From: Pseudomonadota bacterium
GTDB lineage: Bacteria; Pseudomonadota; Alphaproteobacteria; Sphingomonadales; Sphingomonadaceae
DNA: 64,000 bases
Assembly (NCBI GenBank): GCA_023394965.1
Contig: JAEWZX010000016.1
Location: forward strand, 95,426 to 159,425
Direction of reading: 5' to 3'
The notes under the pieces are model-generated. The model worked only from the letters and a program-made list of their open reading frames with translations. It did not search any database and was not told where the DNA came from. Below are positions 51,276-60,188 of this stretch, piece by piece (position 1 is the first letter of the stretch; each line of letters starts with the position of its first letter). Position numbers and translations under genes: made by a program.

Positions 51276-52154
51276 ATGAAATGTCGTCCCATTCTCGCAG
51301 GAGTTGCCCTGTTCTGGGCTACTCAGGTTCAAGCCCAGAGCGATGGGCAGGAAATCGTGGTGGAGGGCAGCCGCGAAAAACCGCCAAGCGTAACTCAGTC
51401 TGTCCGCGCCATTACGGAAGCCCAGGATGGCAATATGGCAAGGTTCGAGAGCCCTGTCTGCCCAGCCGTTGCCGACTTGCCGGCCAATTTCGGCCCGGTT
51501 GTCGTCGACCTGATGCGCAAAGCGGTTGCCGAGGCGGATGTCGACCTCGCCCCTGAAGATTGTGCGCCCAATCTGACATTGATTGTGACCGATGACGGGC
51601 GCGCGCTCGTTGCTGGATTGGCCAAGGCGGACGGAAGGCTTTTCCGTACCCTGTCCACGCAGGATATGGGTAGACTCAGGGAAAATCCTGGCCCCGTCTG
51701 GGCGTGGCATGTCACCCAAATCAAGCGCGCCGATGGTGGCTCGGTCACCCAAGAGGATGGTACGGGCTCAGGTGTGATGGTCAGAGGGGCTGTCATGTCG
51801 AGGCTGAGTTCGTCTGTCAGACAAGAAATCAGTGGCGGTTTCGTGGTGCTCGACCTGGACGCTATCGACGGCTTTACCCTCAAGCAGATTGCCCATTTTG
51901 CGGTGATGCGCGGGCTTGCGCCAACCCGTGAGGCGCAAAACGGCAAGTTTGGGTTCGAGAGTATTCTCAATCTTTTCGGCGGCGGCCAGGTGACCGATGG
52001 TCTCACCTCATTCGATCGCGAATACCTCGCTTCGGTTTACCGTGGCGGCAATGGTTTCACCTATTCTCAAAAAACCCGGCAGGTTGCACGAGATGTCGCC
52101 CGGAACGAGCCAAACGCTGCCGATCCCGCAGCTGTGCAAGATGGCGAGGAGTAA
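51276..52154 (+). CDS. Secreted protein of unknown function
   Basis: 292 residues. The signal peptide is MKCRPILAGVALFWATQVQA (cleavage at about 20), followed by QSDGQEIVVEGSRE, a start reminiscent of TonB-receptor plug sequences though no barrel follows. The mid-region contains two cysteines (CPAVADLPANFGP, DCAPNLTLIV) and ISGGFVVLDLDAIDGFTLKQ, seen in sphingomonad hypothetical proteins. No catalytic motif recognised. Confidence 0.75.
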   Translation: MKCRPILAGVALFWATQVQAQSDGQEIVVEGSREKPPSVTQSVRAITEAQDGNMARFESPVCPAVADLPANFGPVVVDLMRKAVAEADVDLAPEDCAPNLTLIVTDDGRALVAGLAKADGRLFRTLSTQDMGRLRENPGPVWAWHVTQIKRADGGSVTQEDGTGSGVMVRGAVMSRLSSSVRQEISGGFVVLDLDAIDGFTLKQIAHFAVMRGLAPTREAQNGKFGFESILNLFGGGQVTDGLTSFDREYLASVYRGGNGFTYSQKTRQVARDVARNEPNAADPAAVQDGEE

Positions 52155-52276
52155 ATAGTCGTCGATAGTCCGTCGGTTTGGGAAGAACTAGGCGGGCGGG
52201 GTTGAGGCTCGACAGACGGTAAGGCTGATTTTCGATCATCTTCACCTTGTCTCCCCACCGATAGAAAGGCTTTCCG

Positions 52277-53209
52277 CTATTCTCCCGGTGCTGCGGGTTC
52301 CGTCTCAGCTTGCCTGTTTATGCGGTCGATGCGGAGGGCCTGGCGGAGGCGCCGCCAGGCAAAGATACCGGCCCAGACCAGCAGCGCCAGCGGGACGAGC
52401 ACAACTGTAAGGATGATCAAGACGCTGATCATTGTTCCCAGAATGCCGCCAAGCGAGTTCCATGTATTGCGGATGGGATCGGCAAAGCTGCCCGTGGCCG
52501 GTGTGCCGCTTTCGTAGCTGACGCTCATCGTGGAATAGGCGACCCGGCCCCGCATTTCCGCAAGCCAGCTGGTTGCCTGATCTATCTCTTCGTTGACCTG
52601 AGCAACACCGCGTTCGGCAGCCACGAGTTCCGCCACTGTGCCGTTGCGGCTGCGCAGCACCTCCATCAGCCGGTCGCGTAACAGAGTGCGGGCGCGCAGT
52701 CGGGCTTCGGTGTCCACGATGCCCTTGGACAGATCTTCACCCTCAATCGAGGAGGAAACGAGTTTGCCATCGACCTTGTCCCCGGCAGTGGCGAGTTCTT
52801 TGCCGAAGTTGCGGGCATCGCCTGCGCGGACTGCCAGGGTCAGGCTGCCATAGGCATAATCGCCTTCACTTTCGCCTTGGTCCATGGAGATGACCCGGCA
52901 GATGTCTGCACCTTTGGCTTCGCACAGGTCGGCGTGGCGTTCCTGCAAAGGACGGATGGCCTGTGATGGCACGCGAAAGCCATAGGCATAGCGATAGGCG
53001 ATCTGAGGCATCCCGACCGGGATTTCTCCAGTTGGGGGAACGGTTACTTCGCCGCTGTCCGCTTGCCCCGACACAGGTGCCGGAGGTGGCGGCACCGGTG
53101 CCTCTTGCACATCCATAGAGGTTACACGTTCGACCGTTTCGGTTTCTGCGCCACTGCATCCGGAAAGGGCAAAAGCAGTGGTCGCACCCAGCAACAGAAC
53201 TGTCCTCAT
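52277..53209 (-). CDS. DUF4349 domain lipoprotein
   Basis: 310 residues. The signal peptide MRTVLLLGATTAFALSGC ends in a lipobox. A periplasmic region with a coiled-coil (LRARTLLRDRLMEVLRSRNG to NEEIDQATSWLAEMRGRV) is typical of DUF4349, and a C-terminal transmembrane segment (about 262-287, TMISVLIILTVVLVPLALLV) is followed by a basic tail. The function of the family is unknown; membership is from the overall layout. AGGGAGAG precedes the start. TATAAT occurs on the minus strand at 53285-53280, a possible -10 box. Confidence 0.85.
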   Translation of the reverse strand: MRTVLLLGATTAFALSGCSGAETETVERVTSMDVQEAPVPPPPAPVSGQADSGEVTVPPTGEIPVGMPQIAYRYAYGFRVPSQAIRPLQERHADLCEAKGADICRVISMDQGESEGDYAYGSLTLAVRAGDARNFGKELATAGDKVDGKLVSSSIEGEDLSKGIVDTEARLRARTLLRDRLMEVLRSRNGTVAELVAAERGVAQVNEEIDQATSWLAEMRGRVAYSTMSVSYESGTPATGSFADPIRNTWNSLGGILGTMISVLIILTVVLVPLALLVWAGIFAWRRLRQALRIDRINRQAETEPAAPGE

Positions 53210-53334
53210 TTTCACTCTCCCTTTACCCAGTCCCACTTGGCCATCTTTTAGCCACAATTACGGCACAACTGGAAACACAATTATAGGCATGTTATGATAT
53301 TACGTATGACTTGGTGAAACTACAGTCAAAAGAT

Positions 53335-53369
53335 ATAAAAAAAGCCCCGCCGCATCGCTGCGGCGGGGC
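53335..53369 (-). terminator. Rho-independent terminator of the DJ-1/PfpI gene
   Basis: GCCCCGCCGCA (53344-53354), TCGC loop, TGCGGCGGGGC (53359-53369), with a run of seven A at 53337-53343 that is a T-run on the minus strand. It is 27 bases past the stop codon of the PfpI-like gene. Confidence 0.9.
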
Positions 53370-53395
53370 CCTCGCTGCAACTGAGATATTGGCGT

Positions 53396-53953
53396 TCAGG
53401 CGGCTTCGAGTTCACTGTGGTCGGCGGATTCGCCGAGAATATCGATCAGCGCTTTGCTGAAGGCGGGAATATCGTCCGGATTGCGGCTGGTGATGATATT
53501 GCCGTCCTGCGCGACTTCCTGGTCCACCACATTGGCACCTGCATTGGTGAGGTCGGTGCGGATCGAAGGCCAGCCGGTGACGGTCTTCCCGTCGATCAGC
53601 CCCCCTTCTGCCAGCAGCCATGGCGCATGGCAAATCGCGGCAACCGGTTTGCCCGCCATGCCGAATTCACGCACGATCGCAATGGCACGCTCGTTCATGC
53701 GTAGGATGTCAGGGTTCATCTGGCCGCCGGGAAGCAGCAGGGCGTCATAGCCTTCGCAATTGGCGATGCTGTCGACAGTTTTGTCGACCTTGACTGCATC
53801 GCCCCAGTCCTTGTCTTTCCAGCCGCGGATCATACCGTCTTCCAGGCTGACGATTTCGGTTTCGATGCCAGCTTTTTCGAGGTTTTCCTTGGGCTTTTCC
53901 AGTTCGGATTGTTCGAAGCCGTCGGTGGCGAGAATCATTACGCGCTTGGTCAT
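53396..53953 (-). CDS. DJ-1/PfpI family protein (YhbO-like)
   Basis: 185 residues. The nucleophile elbow AAICHAPWLL carries the Cys-His pair, with the acidic partner in ATDGFEQSELEKP. YDALLLPGGQMNPDILR is diagnostic. PfpI-like proteins are class I glutamine-amidotransferase relatives reported as deglycases, chaperones or proteases, and activity is debated. The open frame continues for 700 codons over the antisense strand of parC, but only this part is real. Confidence 0.93.
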   Translation of the reverse strand: MTKRVMILATDGFEQSELEKPKENLEKAGIETEIVSLEDGMIRGWKDKDWGDAVKVDKTVDSIANCEGYDALLLPGGQMNPDILRMNERAIAIVREFGMAGKPVAAICHAPWLLAEGGLIDGKTVTGWPSIRTDLTNAGANVVDQEVAQDGNIITSRNPDDIPAFSKALIDILGESADHSELEAA

Positions 53954-54049
53954 GGGAACTCCTAGATTCGATGTTACCCATGCAATGCGTGGGGAAAGGG
54001 CAATGTTCCGCGCTTCTAGGCAGGACGTGGCGGTGGTAGGGCGGATGTC

Positions 54050-56350
54050 ATGGCCGCCAAAGACACCACCATCGACAACGACAAAGACCCGTTCGACGCC
54101 ATCGTCGACGCCCCTTTCGACAGCGCCCTGTCGGAACGGTATCTCGTCTATGCGCTGAGCACGATCACGGCGCGATCGCTGCCCGATCTGCGCGACGGGT
54201 TGAAGCCGGTCCATCGTCGCCTGCTGTGGGCGATGCGGCAGTTGAAACTGGATCCGTCCAGCGCGTTCAAGAAATCCGCCCGCGTGGTGGGCGATGTGAT
54301 CGGCAAGTATCATCCCCATGGCGATGCCAGTGTCTATGATGCTATGGTCCGCCTGGCCCAGGATTTCGCGCTGCGCTATCCGCTGGTCGAAGGTCAGGGG
54401 AATTTCGGCAATATCGATGGCGATAACGCCGCCGCCTATCGCTACACCGAAGCGCGTCTGACGAAGACCGCGCTGCGCCTGATGGAAGGGTTGGACGAGG
54501 GCACGGTCGATTTCGTCCCGACCTACAATGGCGAAGAGCAGGAGCCGGAAATCTTCCCCGGGCTGTTCCCCAACCTGCTGGCCAATGGAGCCAGCGGGAT
54601 TGCGGTGGGCATGGCCACCAACATTCCCAGCCACAATGTGGCCGAAATCGTCGATGCGACGCTGGAAGTGATCGACAATCCGCATGTGGAACATGCGCGG
54701 CTGATGGAACTGTTCAAGGGGCCGGACTTCGCCACCGGCGGCATCGTGGCCGAAAGCGCCGAGGTGGTGGCTGCAGCTTACGAAACCGGGCGCGGCAGTT
54801 TCCGTGTTCGCGGCCGCTTTCACGCGGTCGAAGCGGCGAGTGCGGAGGATCGCGAGGCGGGTATCGAACGACTTGGCGGCGGGCAGTGGCAGCTCGTCAT
54901 CAGCGAAATCCCCTATCAGGTGCCCAAGGGCAAGCTGATCGAACAGATCGCGCAGGCCATTGCCGATCGCAAGCTGCCGATCCTGGAGGACGTGCGCGAC
55001 GAAAGCGATGAACAGATCCGCATCGTGCTGGTGCCGCGCAGCCGCAATGTCGATCCCGAACTGCTCAAGGAAAGCCTGTACAAGCTGACCGATCTGGAAA
55101 CCCGCTTCGGGCTCAACCTCAATGTGCTCGACGCCAGCCGCACGCCGATGGTGATGGGGCTGAAGGAATTGCTGACCAATTGGGTCGCCAGCCAGATCGA
55201 CATTCTGCAGCGACGCAGCCAGCATCGGCTGGACCAGATCGCGCGGCGGCTGGAACTGGTCGAAGGCTATATCATCGCCTTCCTCAATCTCGACCGGGTG
55301 ATCGAAATCATCCGGTACGAGGATGAACCCAAGGCAGTGATGATGGCGGAATTCAGCCTGACCGACAGGCAGACGGAAGCGATCCTCAACATGCGCCTGC
55401 GCAGCCTGCGCAAGCTCGAAGAAATGCAGCTGCGCCAGGAACAGGACGATCTGCTCAAGGAACAGGACGAGCTGGAAAAACTGCTCGGCAGCCCCGCGCG
55501 CCAGCGTACCCGGCTCAAGCGCGATCTCAATGCGCTGCGCAAGGAATATGGCGAGGATACCGCGCTTGGCGCACGCCGCACCACCATTCAGGAAGCCGCG
55601 CCCACGGTCGAATTCAGCATGGATGCGATGATCGAGAAGGAACCGGTCACCGTGATCCTGTCGCAGAAAGGCTGGATCCGCGGGGCCAAGGGGCATCTGC
55701 CGCTGGATCAGGATTTCAAATATAAGGAAGGCGATGGCCCGGCTTTCGTCATCCACGCGCAGACTACCGACAAGCTGCTGCTGGCGACGGACAAGGGCCG
55801 GTTCTTCACATTGGGGGCGGACAAGCTGCCCGGCGCGCGGGGATTTGGCGAGCCGGTTCGCAACACGCTCGACATCGATGCCAATGCCCAGCTTGTGGCG
55901 TTGATCGTCCACAGGCCGAAACAGCGCCTGCTGCTGGCGGCGGATACAGGCAAGGGCTTTGGCGCCACGACCGACGATCTCCTCGCCGAAACCCGCAAGG
56001 GACGGCAGGTCGTCAATCTGAAAGGCGATGCGAAGCTGATCGTGGCCCGGCCCATCGAACAAGGGCATGACCATGTCGCCTGCGTGGGCGACAATCGCAA
56101 ACTGGTGGTCTTCAATCTGGAAGAACTGCCCGAACTCGCGCGGGGGCAGGGCGTGACCCTGCAGCGCTATCGCGACGGCGGGATGTCCGATGCAACCACG
56201 TTCACTCTGGCAGACGGCCTGAGCTGGACGATGGGCGGCAAGGAAGGCCGCACCCGTACGGAAGGCGAAATGTGGCAGTGGAAGGTCGCCCGCGGTGGGG
56301 CGGGACGGATGCCGCCACAGGGCTTCCCGCGCGACAACAAGTTCACCTGA
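54050..56350 (+). CDS. parC: DNA topoisomerase IV subunit A
   Basis: 766 residues. It cuts and rejoins DNA to decatenate chromosomes. The catalytic Tyr is in AAAYRYTEARLT. The N-terminus RYLVYALSTITARSLPDLRD with GLKPVHRRLLWAM and KYHPHGDASVYDAMV contain the quinolone-resistance-determining region. A C-terminal beta-propeller (about 510-766) is shorter than GyrA's and lacks its GyrA box QRRGGKG, supporting ParC. parE is not in the window. Confidence 0.95.
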   Translation: MAAKDTTIDNDKDPFDAIVDAPFDSALSERYLVYALSTITARSLPDLRDGLKPVHRRLLWAMRQLKLDPSSAFKKSARVVGDVIGKYHPHGDASVYDAMVRLAQDFALRYPLVEGQGNFGNIDGDNAAAYRYTEARLTKTALRLMEGLDEGTVDFVPTYNGEEQEPEIFPGLFPNLLANGASGIAVGMATNIPSHNVAEIVDATLEVIDNPHVEHARLMELFKGPDFATGGIVAESAEVVAAAYETGRGSFRVRGRFHAVEAASAEDREAGIERLGGGQWQLVISEIPYQVPKGKLIEQIAQAIADRKLPILEDVRDESDEQIRIVLVPRSRNVDPELLKESLYKLTDLETRFGLNLNVLDASRTPMVMGLKELLTNWVASQIDILQRRSQHRLDQIARRLELVEGYIIAFLNLDRVIEIIRYEDEPKAVMMAEFSLTDRQTEAILNMRLRSLRKLEEMQLRQEQDDLLKEQDELEKLLGSPARQRTRLKRDLNALRKEYGEDTALGARRTTIQEAAPTVEFSMDAMIEKEPVTVILSQKGWIRGAKGHLPLDQDFKYKEGDGPAFVIHAQTTDKLLLATDKGRFFTLGADKLPGARGFGEPVRNTLDIDANAQLVALIVHRPKQRLLLAADTGKGFGATTDDLLAETRKGRQVVNLKGDAKLIVARPIEQGHDHVACVGDNRKLVVFNLEELPELARGQGVTLQRYRDGGMSDATTFTLADGLSWTMGGKEGRTRTEGEMWQWKVARGGAGRMPPQGFPRDNKFT

Positions 56351-56409
56351 TCAACCGGCCATGCGGCGGTATCGTGACCGGTGCCGCGCACAGGTCGGTG
56401 AATAGGAAA

Positions 56410-56441
56410 GGGGCCGGGAGTGCTGTAACACTCCCGGCCCC
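56410..56441. terminator. Strong hairpin between convergent parC and secreted protein genes
   Basis: Perfect 13-base arms (56410-56422, 56429-56441) with a six-base loop. On the minus strand it is followed by TTTCCTATT, favouring termination of the minus-strand gene. It can serve both directions. Confidence 0.8.
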
Positions 56442-56478
56442 CTTGCGGCGCGAGAACGAGCCACCGAAGCCTATGTGA

Positions 56479-57030
56479 TTATTCCGCTGTCGCGCCGGCA
56501 GATGCGGCCATGGCGGCATCGATCTGCGCATTGGTGAGCAGGGCCATCAGCGCGCCGGTCGGGCTGGCGGCGAAATGTTCGCGCAACAGCGTAACCTTCT
56601 TGGTTTCGTCACCACCGCGGGCAATAATGACATTGTCGCCATTGATTTCCAGAACGGTGCCGAGCGGCGCGTTCTTGGCAGTCACGGCATTGGCACCCAC
56701 GACGAGGGCGGCGTCACGCTTGGCGATTGCTTCCTGATGGGCTGCCTGCAGCATGCTGACGATCTGCGCTTTGGTCGCGTTGAGCGAAGTGCCCTTTTCA
56801 CCGGTGCCGAATGCATTGGCCGGAACCGGAGCCTTCATATCGTCGACGACGAGAATGACGGTATCGCCCTGGACAGCTTCGATCGTGCCGATTTCATTTC
56901 CGTCATTGCCATAGACAGTCGCGCCAGCGGCAACGGAAGCGGTGGCTTCCTGCGCGACGGCAACGCCCGGGGCGACAGCGGCAGTGGTGGTAAGGGCGAC
57001 GGCGGCAAGAGCCAGCTTCGCGATTTTCAT
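56479..57030 (-). CDS. Secreted PRC-barrel-like protein of unknown function
   Basis: 183 residues. The signal peptide is MKIAKLALAAVALTTTAAVA (cleavage near AVAQ). Two similar halves, VYGNDGNEIGTIEAVQGDTVILVV-type and VTAKNAPLGTVLEINGDNVII, look like PRC-barrel repeats. An Ala-rich tail follows. Periplasmic location is inferred. ATG 57030 is the first codon of the signal; the longer frame into 57234 is not supported. The 230-base gap upstream (57031-57260) must hold its promoter and shows nothing else. Confidence 0.78.
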   Translation of the reverse strand: MKIAKLALAAVALTTTAAVAPGVAVAQEATASVAAGATVYGNDGNEIGTIEAVQGDTVILVVDDMKAPVPANAFGTGEKGTSLNATKAQIVSMLQAAHQEAIAKRDAALVVGANAVTAKNAPLGTVLEINGDNVIIARGGDETKKVTLLREHFAASPTGALMALLTNAQIDAAMAASAGATAE

Positions 57031-57260
57031 ATGCAACTCCAAAACTAGGTATTCGAGGTTCGCGGCTCCCCCACACGCGACACGCGCATTCGAGCCGAAC
57101 AAAATGGAAAGAGCGGGCGAGAGTGGTAGTCCGCGCCACCCGCAAGTCCCCCGAAGGGAGAACGGGCACTCTATTTCACGGATTGCTTTTTTCTGCAACC
57201 GCGAGGGACTTATGCTGCATTGCACCTTAAGCAAGGCTGAAGGTTGCTACAGGTGGAGGT

Positions 57261-58439
57261 TCAGAGAGCTGCGAGTTCTTCGTCGAGCAGTTCTTCGACT
57301 CTTTCGCGGGGCGGGAATTGTTCTTCCACCCAGCGATTTTCGATGCGCTGCAATATCCGTGCGACTTCGGGGCCCCGGCCGACGCCGCGCGCCACGATCT
57401 CCCCCCCTTTGAGCGGAAACCGGGGCGCTTCCCACCCCACGATCGGTGCGGGATCACCGCCGGCGATAAGCAGCCGGTCGATGGCGCAGTCCGTGCCCAC
57501 CCCATAGGCCAGCCCACGCGGATGCTCGCCATCGCGCGGATCGCGTCTGGCTACACACATCAGCCTTTCACGCTGGCTGCGGGACAGGCGCAGGCGCGCC
57601 GAAACCGCTTCCGCAACCGGTGAAACGGCCGGGAGGAGTGCGGCCATCCGCCGCATGGCATCGGGTTCGATACCGGCAGATGTTTCCGCCTCGATCAGGC
57701 GGGCAAGCTGATCCGTCTCGCGCCTGCCGCATTCGGGAAGGACTTCCTGCAAGACGCCAAGCTCGCGCATTTTCGCGATCGTGGCAGAAGGATCGGGCAG
57801 CACCAGCAGGTTCTGCAATTCCCAGCCCACCCGTTCGCGGCTGAGACCTTTCAACGTCGGCGCAAGGGTGCTGCAGGCGCCAGTGGCCTGTTCGTCCCAG
57901 GAATCCCCGAAGCGGGTGGCGAAACGGAAATATCGCAGGATCCGCAGGTGATCTTCCTGAATGCGCGTTTCGGCATCGCCGATGAAGCGCACGCGTCTGG
58001 CGGCCAGATCGTCGAGCCCGCCGAAATAGTCGGAAATTTCCAGCGTGGCGGGGTGGGCATAGAGCGCGTTGATGGTGAAATCGCGCCGCGCGGCATCGTC
58101 TTTCCAGGCTTGAGAAAAGGCGATTGTGGCACGCCTGCCGTCGGTCGCCACATCGCGCCGCAGCGTGGTAATCTCGACATTGCCGTCATCGAAGATTGCC
58201 GTGACGGTGCCGTGGTCGATGCCGGTTGGAACCGTGCGGATCCCGGCATCCTTGCACAGATCGATGACCATGGCGGGCAAATGGCGCGTGGCCGCATCGA
58301 TATCGTGCGCCGGATAGTCCAGCAGTGTATCGCGCACACAGCCGCCGACCCAGCGGATGTCTTCTGCGCCGAGGGCGGCGACCAGTTTCGCCAGGCTCGC
58401 GCGCTGCGTCCATTCGGCCTTGGGCAAAAGGTCGCTCAT
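57261..58439 (-). CDS. CCA tRNA nucleotidyltransferase / poly(A) polymerase family
   Basis: 392 residues. The nucleotidyltransferase motif VGGCVRDTLL with DIDAAT, TLRRDVATDGRRATI and DEDHLRILRYFRFATRFG-type (here EDHLRILRYFRFATRF) identifies class II CCA-adding enzymes. Most tRNAs here encode CCA, so it would act mainly in repair. Its start overlaps the Nudix gene stop by 4 bases, in a four-gene minus-strand run. Confidence 0.93.
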   Translation of the reverse strand: MSDLLPKAEWTQRASLAKLVAALGAEDIRWVGGCVRDTLLDYPAHDIDAATRHLPAMVIDLCKDAGIRTVPTGIDHGTVTAIFDDGNVEITTLRRDVATDGRRATIAFSQAWKDDAARRDFTINALYAHPATLEISDYFGGLDDLAARRVRFIGDAETRIQEDHLRILRYFRFATRFGDSWDEQATGACSTLAPTLKGLSRERVGWELQNLLVLPDPSATIAKMRELGVLQEVLPECGRRETDQLARLIEAETSAGIEPDAMRRMAALLPAVSPVAEAVSARLRLSRSQRERLMCVARRDPRDGEHPRGLAYGVGTDCAIDRLLIAGGDPAPIVGWEAPRFPLKGGEIVARGVGRGPEVARILQRIENRWVEEQFPPRERVEELLDEELAAL

Positions 58440-59038
58440 TCGCCCAATCCCAGCCAGGCGATGCGGCGCGACAGATTCCAGCAGATGGCGGCGGTCACGC
58501 CCCAGATCCTGTAGCCGTCATGGTTCATTTCGAGATATTCGCGCTGCGCGCCTTTCCAGAACACCGAATTGCGGTTCCATTGCGATGCATCCATCAGCTT
58601 GTCGAGCGGGCATTCGAACCAGCTGTCGACCTCGCGCGGGTCGGGGCGGATGGGCAGACCGTCCGGCACTGTGGCAAGCACGGGGGTAATGTCGAAGCCC
58701 GTGCCTGTCTGATAGCGGTCGGTGGTGCCGATCAGGCGCACCTGCCCGGTGTCGATATGCAATTCTTCCCACGCTTCGCGCAGGGCCGCCTCCACCGCGC
58801 TTTCACCCCGTTCGAGTTTGCCGCCGGGGAAAGCGACCTGTCCCGGATGGTCGCGCATGGTGCGGGGGCGCTGCGTCAGGATGACCGTCGGATCGGGTCG
58901 CTCCGTCACCGCAATCAGGACGGCGGCGTCGGCTGTGCGGTCGAGATCGGCGAAGCGGCTGTCCGACATGAGTTCGCCCACGTCGCGCGCATGGCCCTGT
59001 TCGAACAATTGGGTGAGGCGATCGAAGATCTCGGTCAT
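58436..59038 (-). CDS. Nudix hydrolase, CoA pyrophosphatase-like
   Basis: 200 residues. The Nudix box is GGKLERGESAVEAALREAWE followed by ELHI, and the preceding TQRPRTMRDHPGQVAFPG matches the CoA-specific UPF0035 motif. It probably splits CoA to phosphopantetheine and ADP. The usual Gly near the end of the box is His, a variation also tolerated in relatives. It overlaps both neighbours by 4 bases. Confidence 0.92.
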   Translation of the reverse strand: MTEIFDRLTQLFEQGHARDVGELMSDSRFADLDRTADAAVLIAVTERPDPTVILTQRPRTMRDHPGQVAFPGGKLERGESAVEAALREAWEELHIDTGQVRLIGTTDRYQTGTGFDITPVLATVPDGLPIRPDPREVDSWFECPLDKLMDASQWNRNSVFWKGAQREYLEMNHDGYRIWGVTAAICWNLSRRIAWLGLGE

Positions 59039-59583
59039 GCAGGCAGGAGCGAGAAGGTCTCGCCGCCGCTCGTCACCAGCCAGTCGTCGCCATGGTCGAG
59101 CGCGATGCGGGCGAGCTGTTCATAGGTCGAGCGGTTCAGCCGCGCCTCGCAGCCACGCCGCACATGAACATACAGCGCGGGGCTTTCGGGATCGCCTGCC
59201 GCACGGATCGGATGGTCCGGCCCGGCCACCACCAGTTCGTCCGTATTCAGGCGGAAGGCCAGATCGCCTTCTGTTTCGCTGACATCGGTGGCGATGAAGC
59301 AGGCATCCTCCACCTCTATCGACAGTTTCTGATAAGGGACGACCAGCCAGTAAGTCCCGTCCTCTTCGCGGTTCAGCAGCCCCGCGAAGGCGCGCACCAT
59401 GCCCGGGCGCTTGATCGGCGATCCTTCATGATACCACGTCCCGTCGGCGGCGATGCGCATGTGACTGTCATCGACATTGTCGGGCGACCATTGTTCCACC
59501 GGCGGCAGCTTTCGCTCCGCAACCGCTTTGGCGATCTGGGCCAGCGACATTCCGGCAAGTTCTGGGGGTGGGGTATAGGGCAT
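59035..59583 (-). CDS. DUF1285 domain-containing protein
   Basis: 182 residues matching DUF1285: VEQWSPDNVDDSHMRIAADG-type N-terminus, GTWYHEGSPIKRPGMVRAFA and NREEDGTYWLVVPYQKLSIE. Function is unknown; structures of the family show a split beta-barrel. It shares an operon with the Nudix and CCA transferase genes by 4-base overlaps, an arrangement common in alphaproteobacteria that suggests a nucleotide or RNA connection. Confidence 0.9.
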   Translation of the reverse strand: MPYTPPPELAGMSLAQIAKAVAERKLPPVEQWSPDNVDDSHMRIAADGTWYHEGSPIKRPGMVRAFAGLLNREEDGTYWLVVPYQKLSIEVEDACFIATDVSETEGDLAFRLNTDELVVAGPDHPIRAAGDPESPALYVHVRRGCEARLNRSTYEQLARIALDHGDDWLVTSGGETFSLLPA

Positions 59584-59610
59584 CGTGTTACAGCCGATGC
59601 CAGATAGTGA

Positions 59611-60138
59611 TTATTTCGCCAAGTTCCACGGGCCGAGCATCCCTTCGGCAGGCAGGATGGCGGGATTGCCGCTCCGCGCCAGCAGGCGGTGCTGTTCGAA
59701 CGGGCCGGGGCAGTGCCAGCCGCCCGTGTGGTCGGCGGTGAACTGCCAGCGATCGTAATAGTCGGGATCGCCGATCATCACCTGGGGCAGGGGGGCAGCA
59801 CCGTCGTCGAACCCGGCATCGATCGCGCCGAGGCTGGCGGCCATCAACGCCTTGCCGAACCCTTCGCCCTGTCGGCCGGGCATGACCGCCACCGGGCCGA
59901 CCATGATCATCGGATGCGCGCGGCCCTGCGGGTCGGTCAGCGCCACCGGCCAGAGCTGGATCGTACCGGCAAGATAATCCCCATCGTCCAGCGCGGCGAA
60001 GCTCAGGGCGTCGAGCCATTGCGTCCCCTCGCGGATGCGATAGGCGGTGCGCGCGTGGCGGCCTTCGCCGAAAGCGGCATCGAGCAGGTCTTCGACCAGC
60101 TGCGGGTCGATTGCGGAAAGGGGCACGAGCGTCGCCAT
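59611..60138 (-). CDS. GNAT-family N-acetyltransferase
   Basis: 175 residues. The acetyl-CoA loop is MVGPVAVMPGRQGEGFGKAL. It resembles YhbS-type acetyltransferases. The acceptor is unknown. It lies 27 bases upstream of the DUF1285 gene and probably heads that transcription unit. Confidence 0.85.
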   Translation of the reverse strand: MATLVPLSAIDPQLVEDLLDAAFGEGRHARTAYRIREGTQWLDALSFAALDDGDYLAGTIQLWPVALTDPQGRAHPMIMVGPVAVMPGRQGEGFGKALMAASLGAIDAGFDDGAAPLPQVMIGDPDYYDRWQFTADHTGGWHCPGPFEQHRLLARSGNPAILPAEGMLGPWNLAK

Positions 60139-60188
60139 AAGGGCGCGCCGATTACGGCGCGTCGCGGGCCAAGTCGATCAAATTCGCC

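Noticed and set aside
53954..56074. Continuous 700-codon minus-strand extension of the DJ-1/PfpI frame antisense to parC
   Set aside because: parC is unmistakable on the plus strand. The antisense frame has no domain, no ribosome-binding site, and open antisense frames are common in GC-rich genes.
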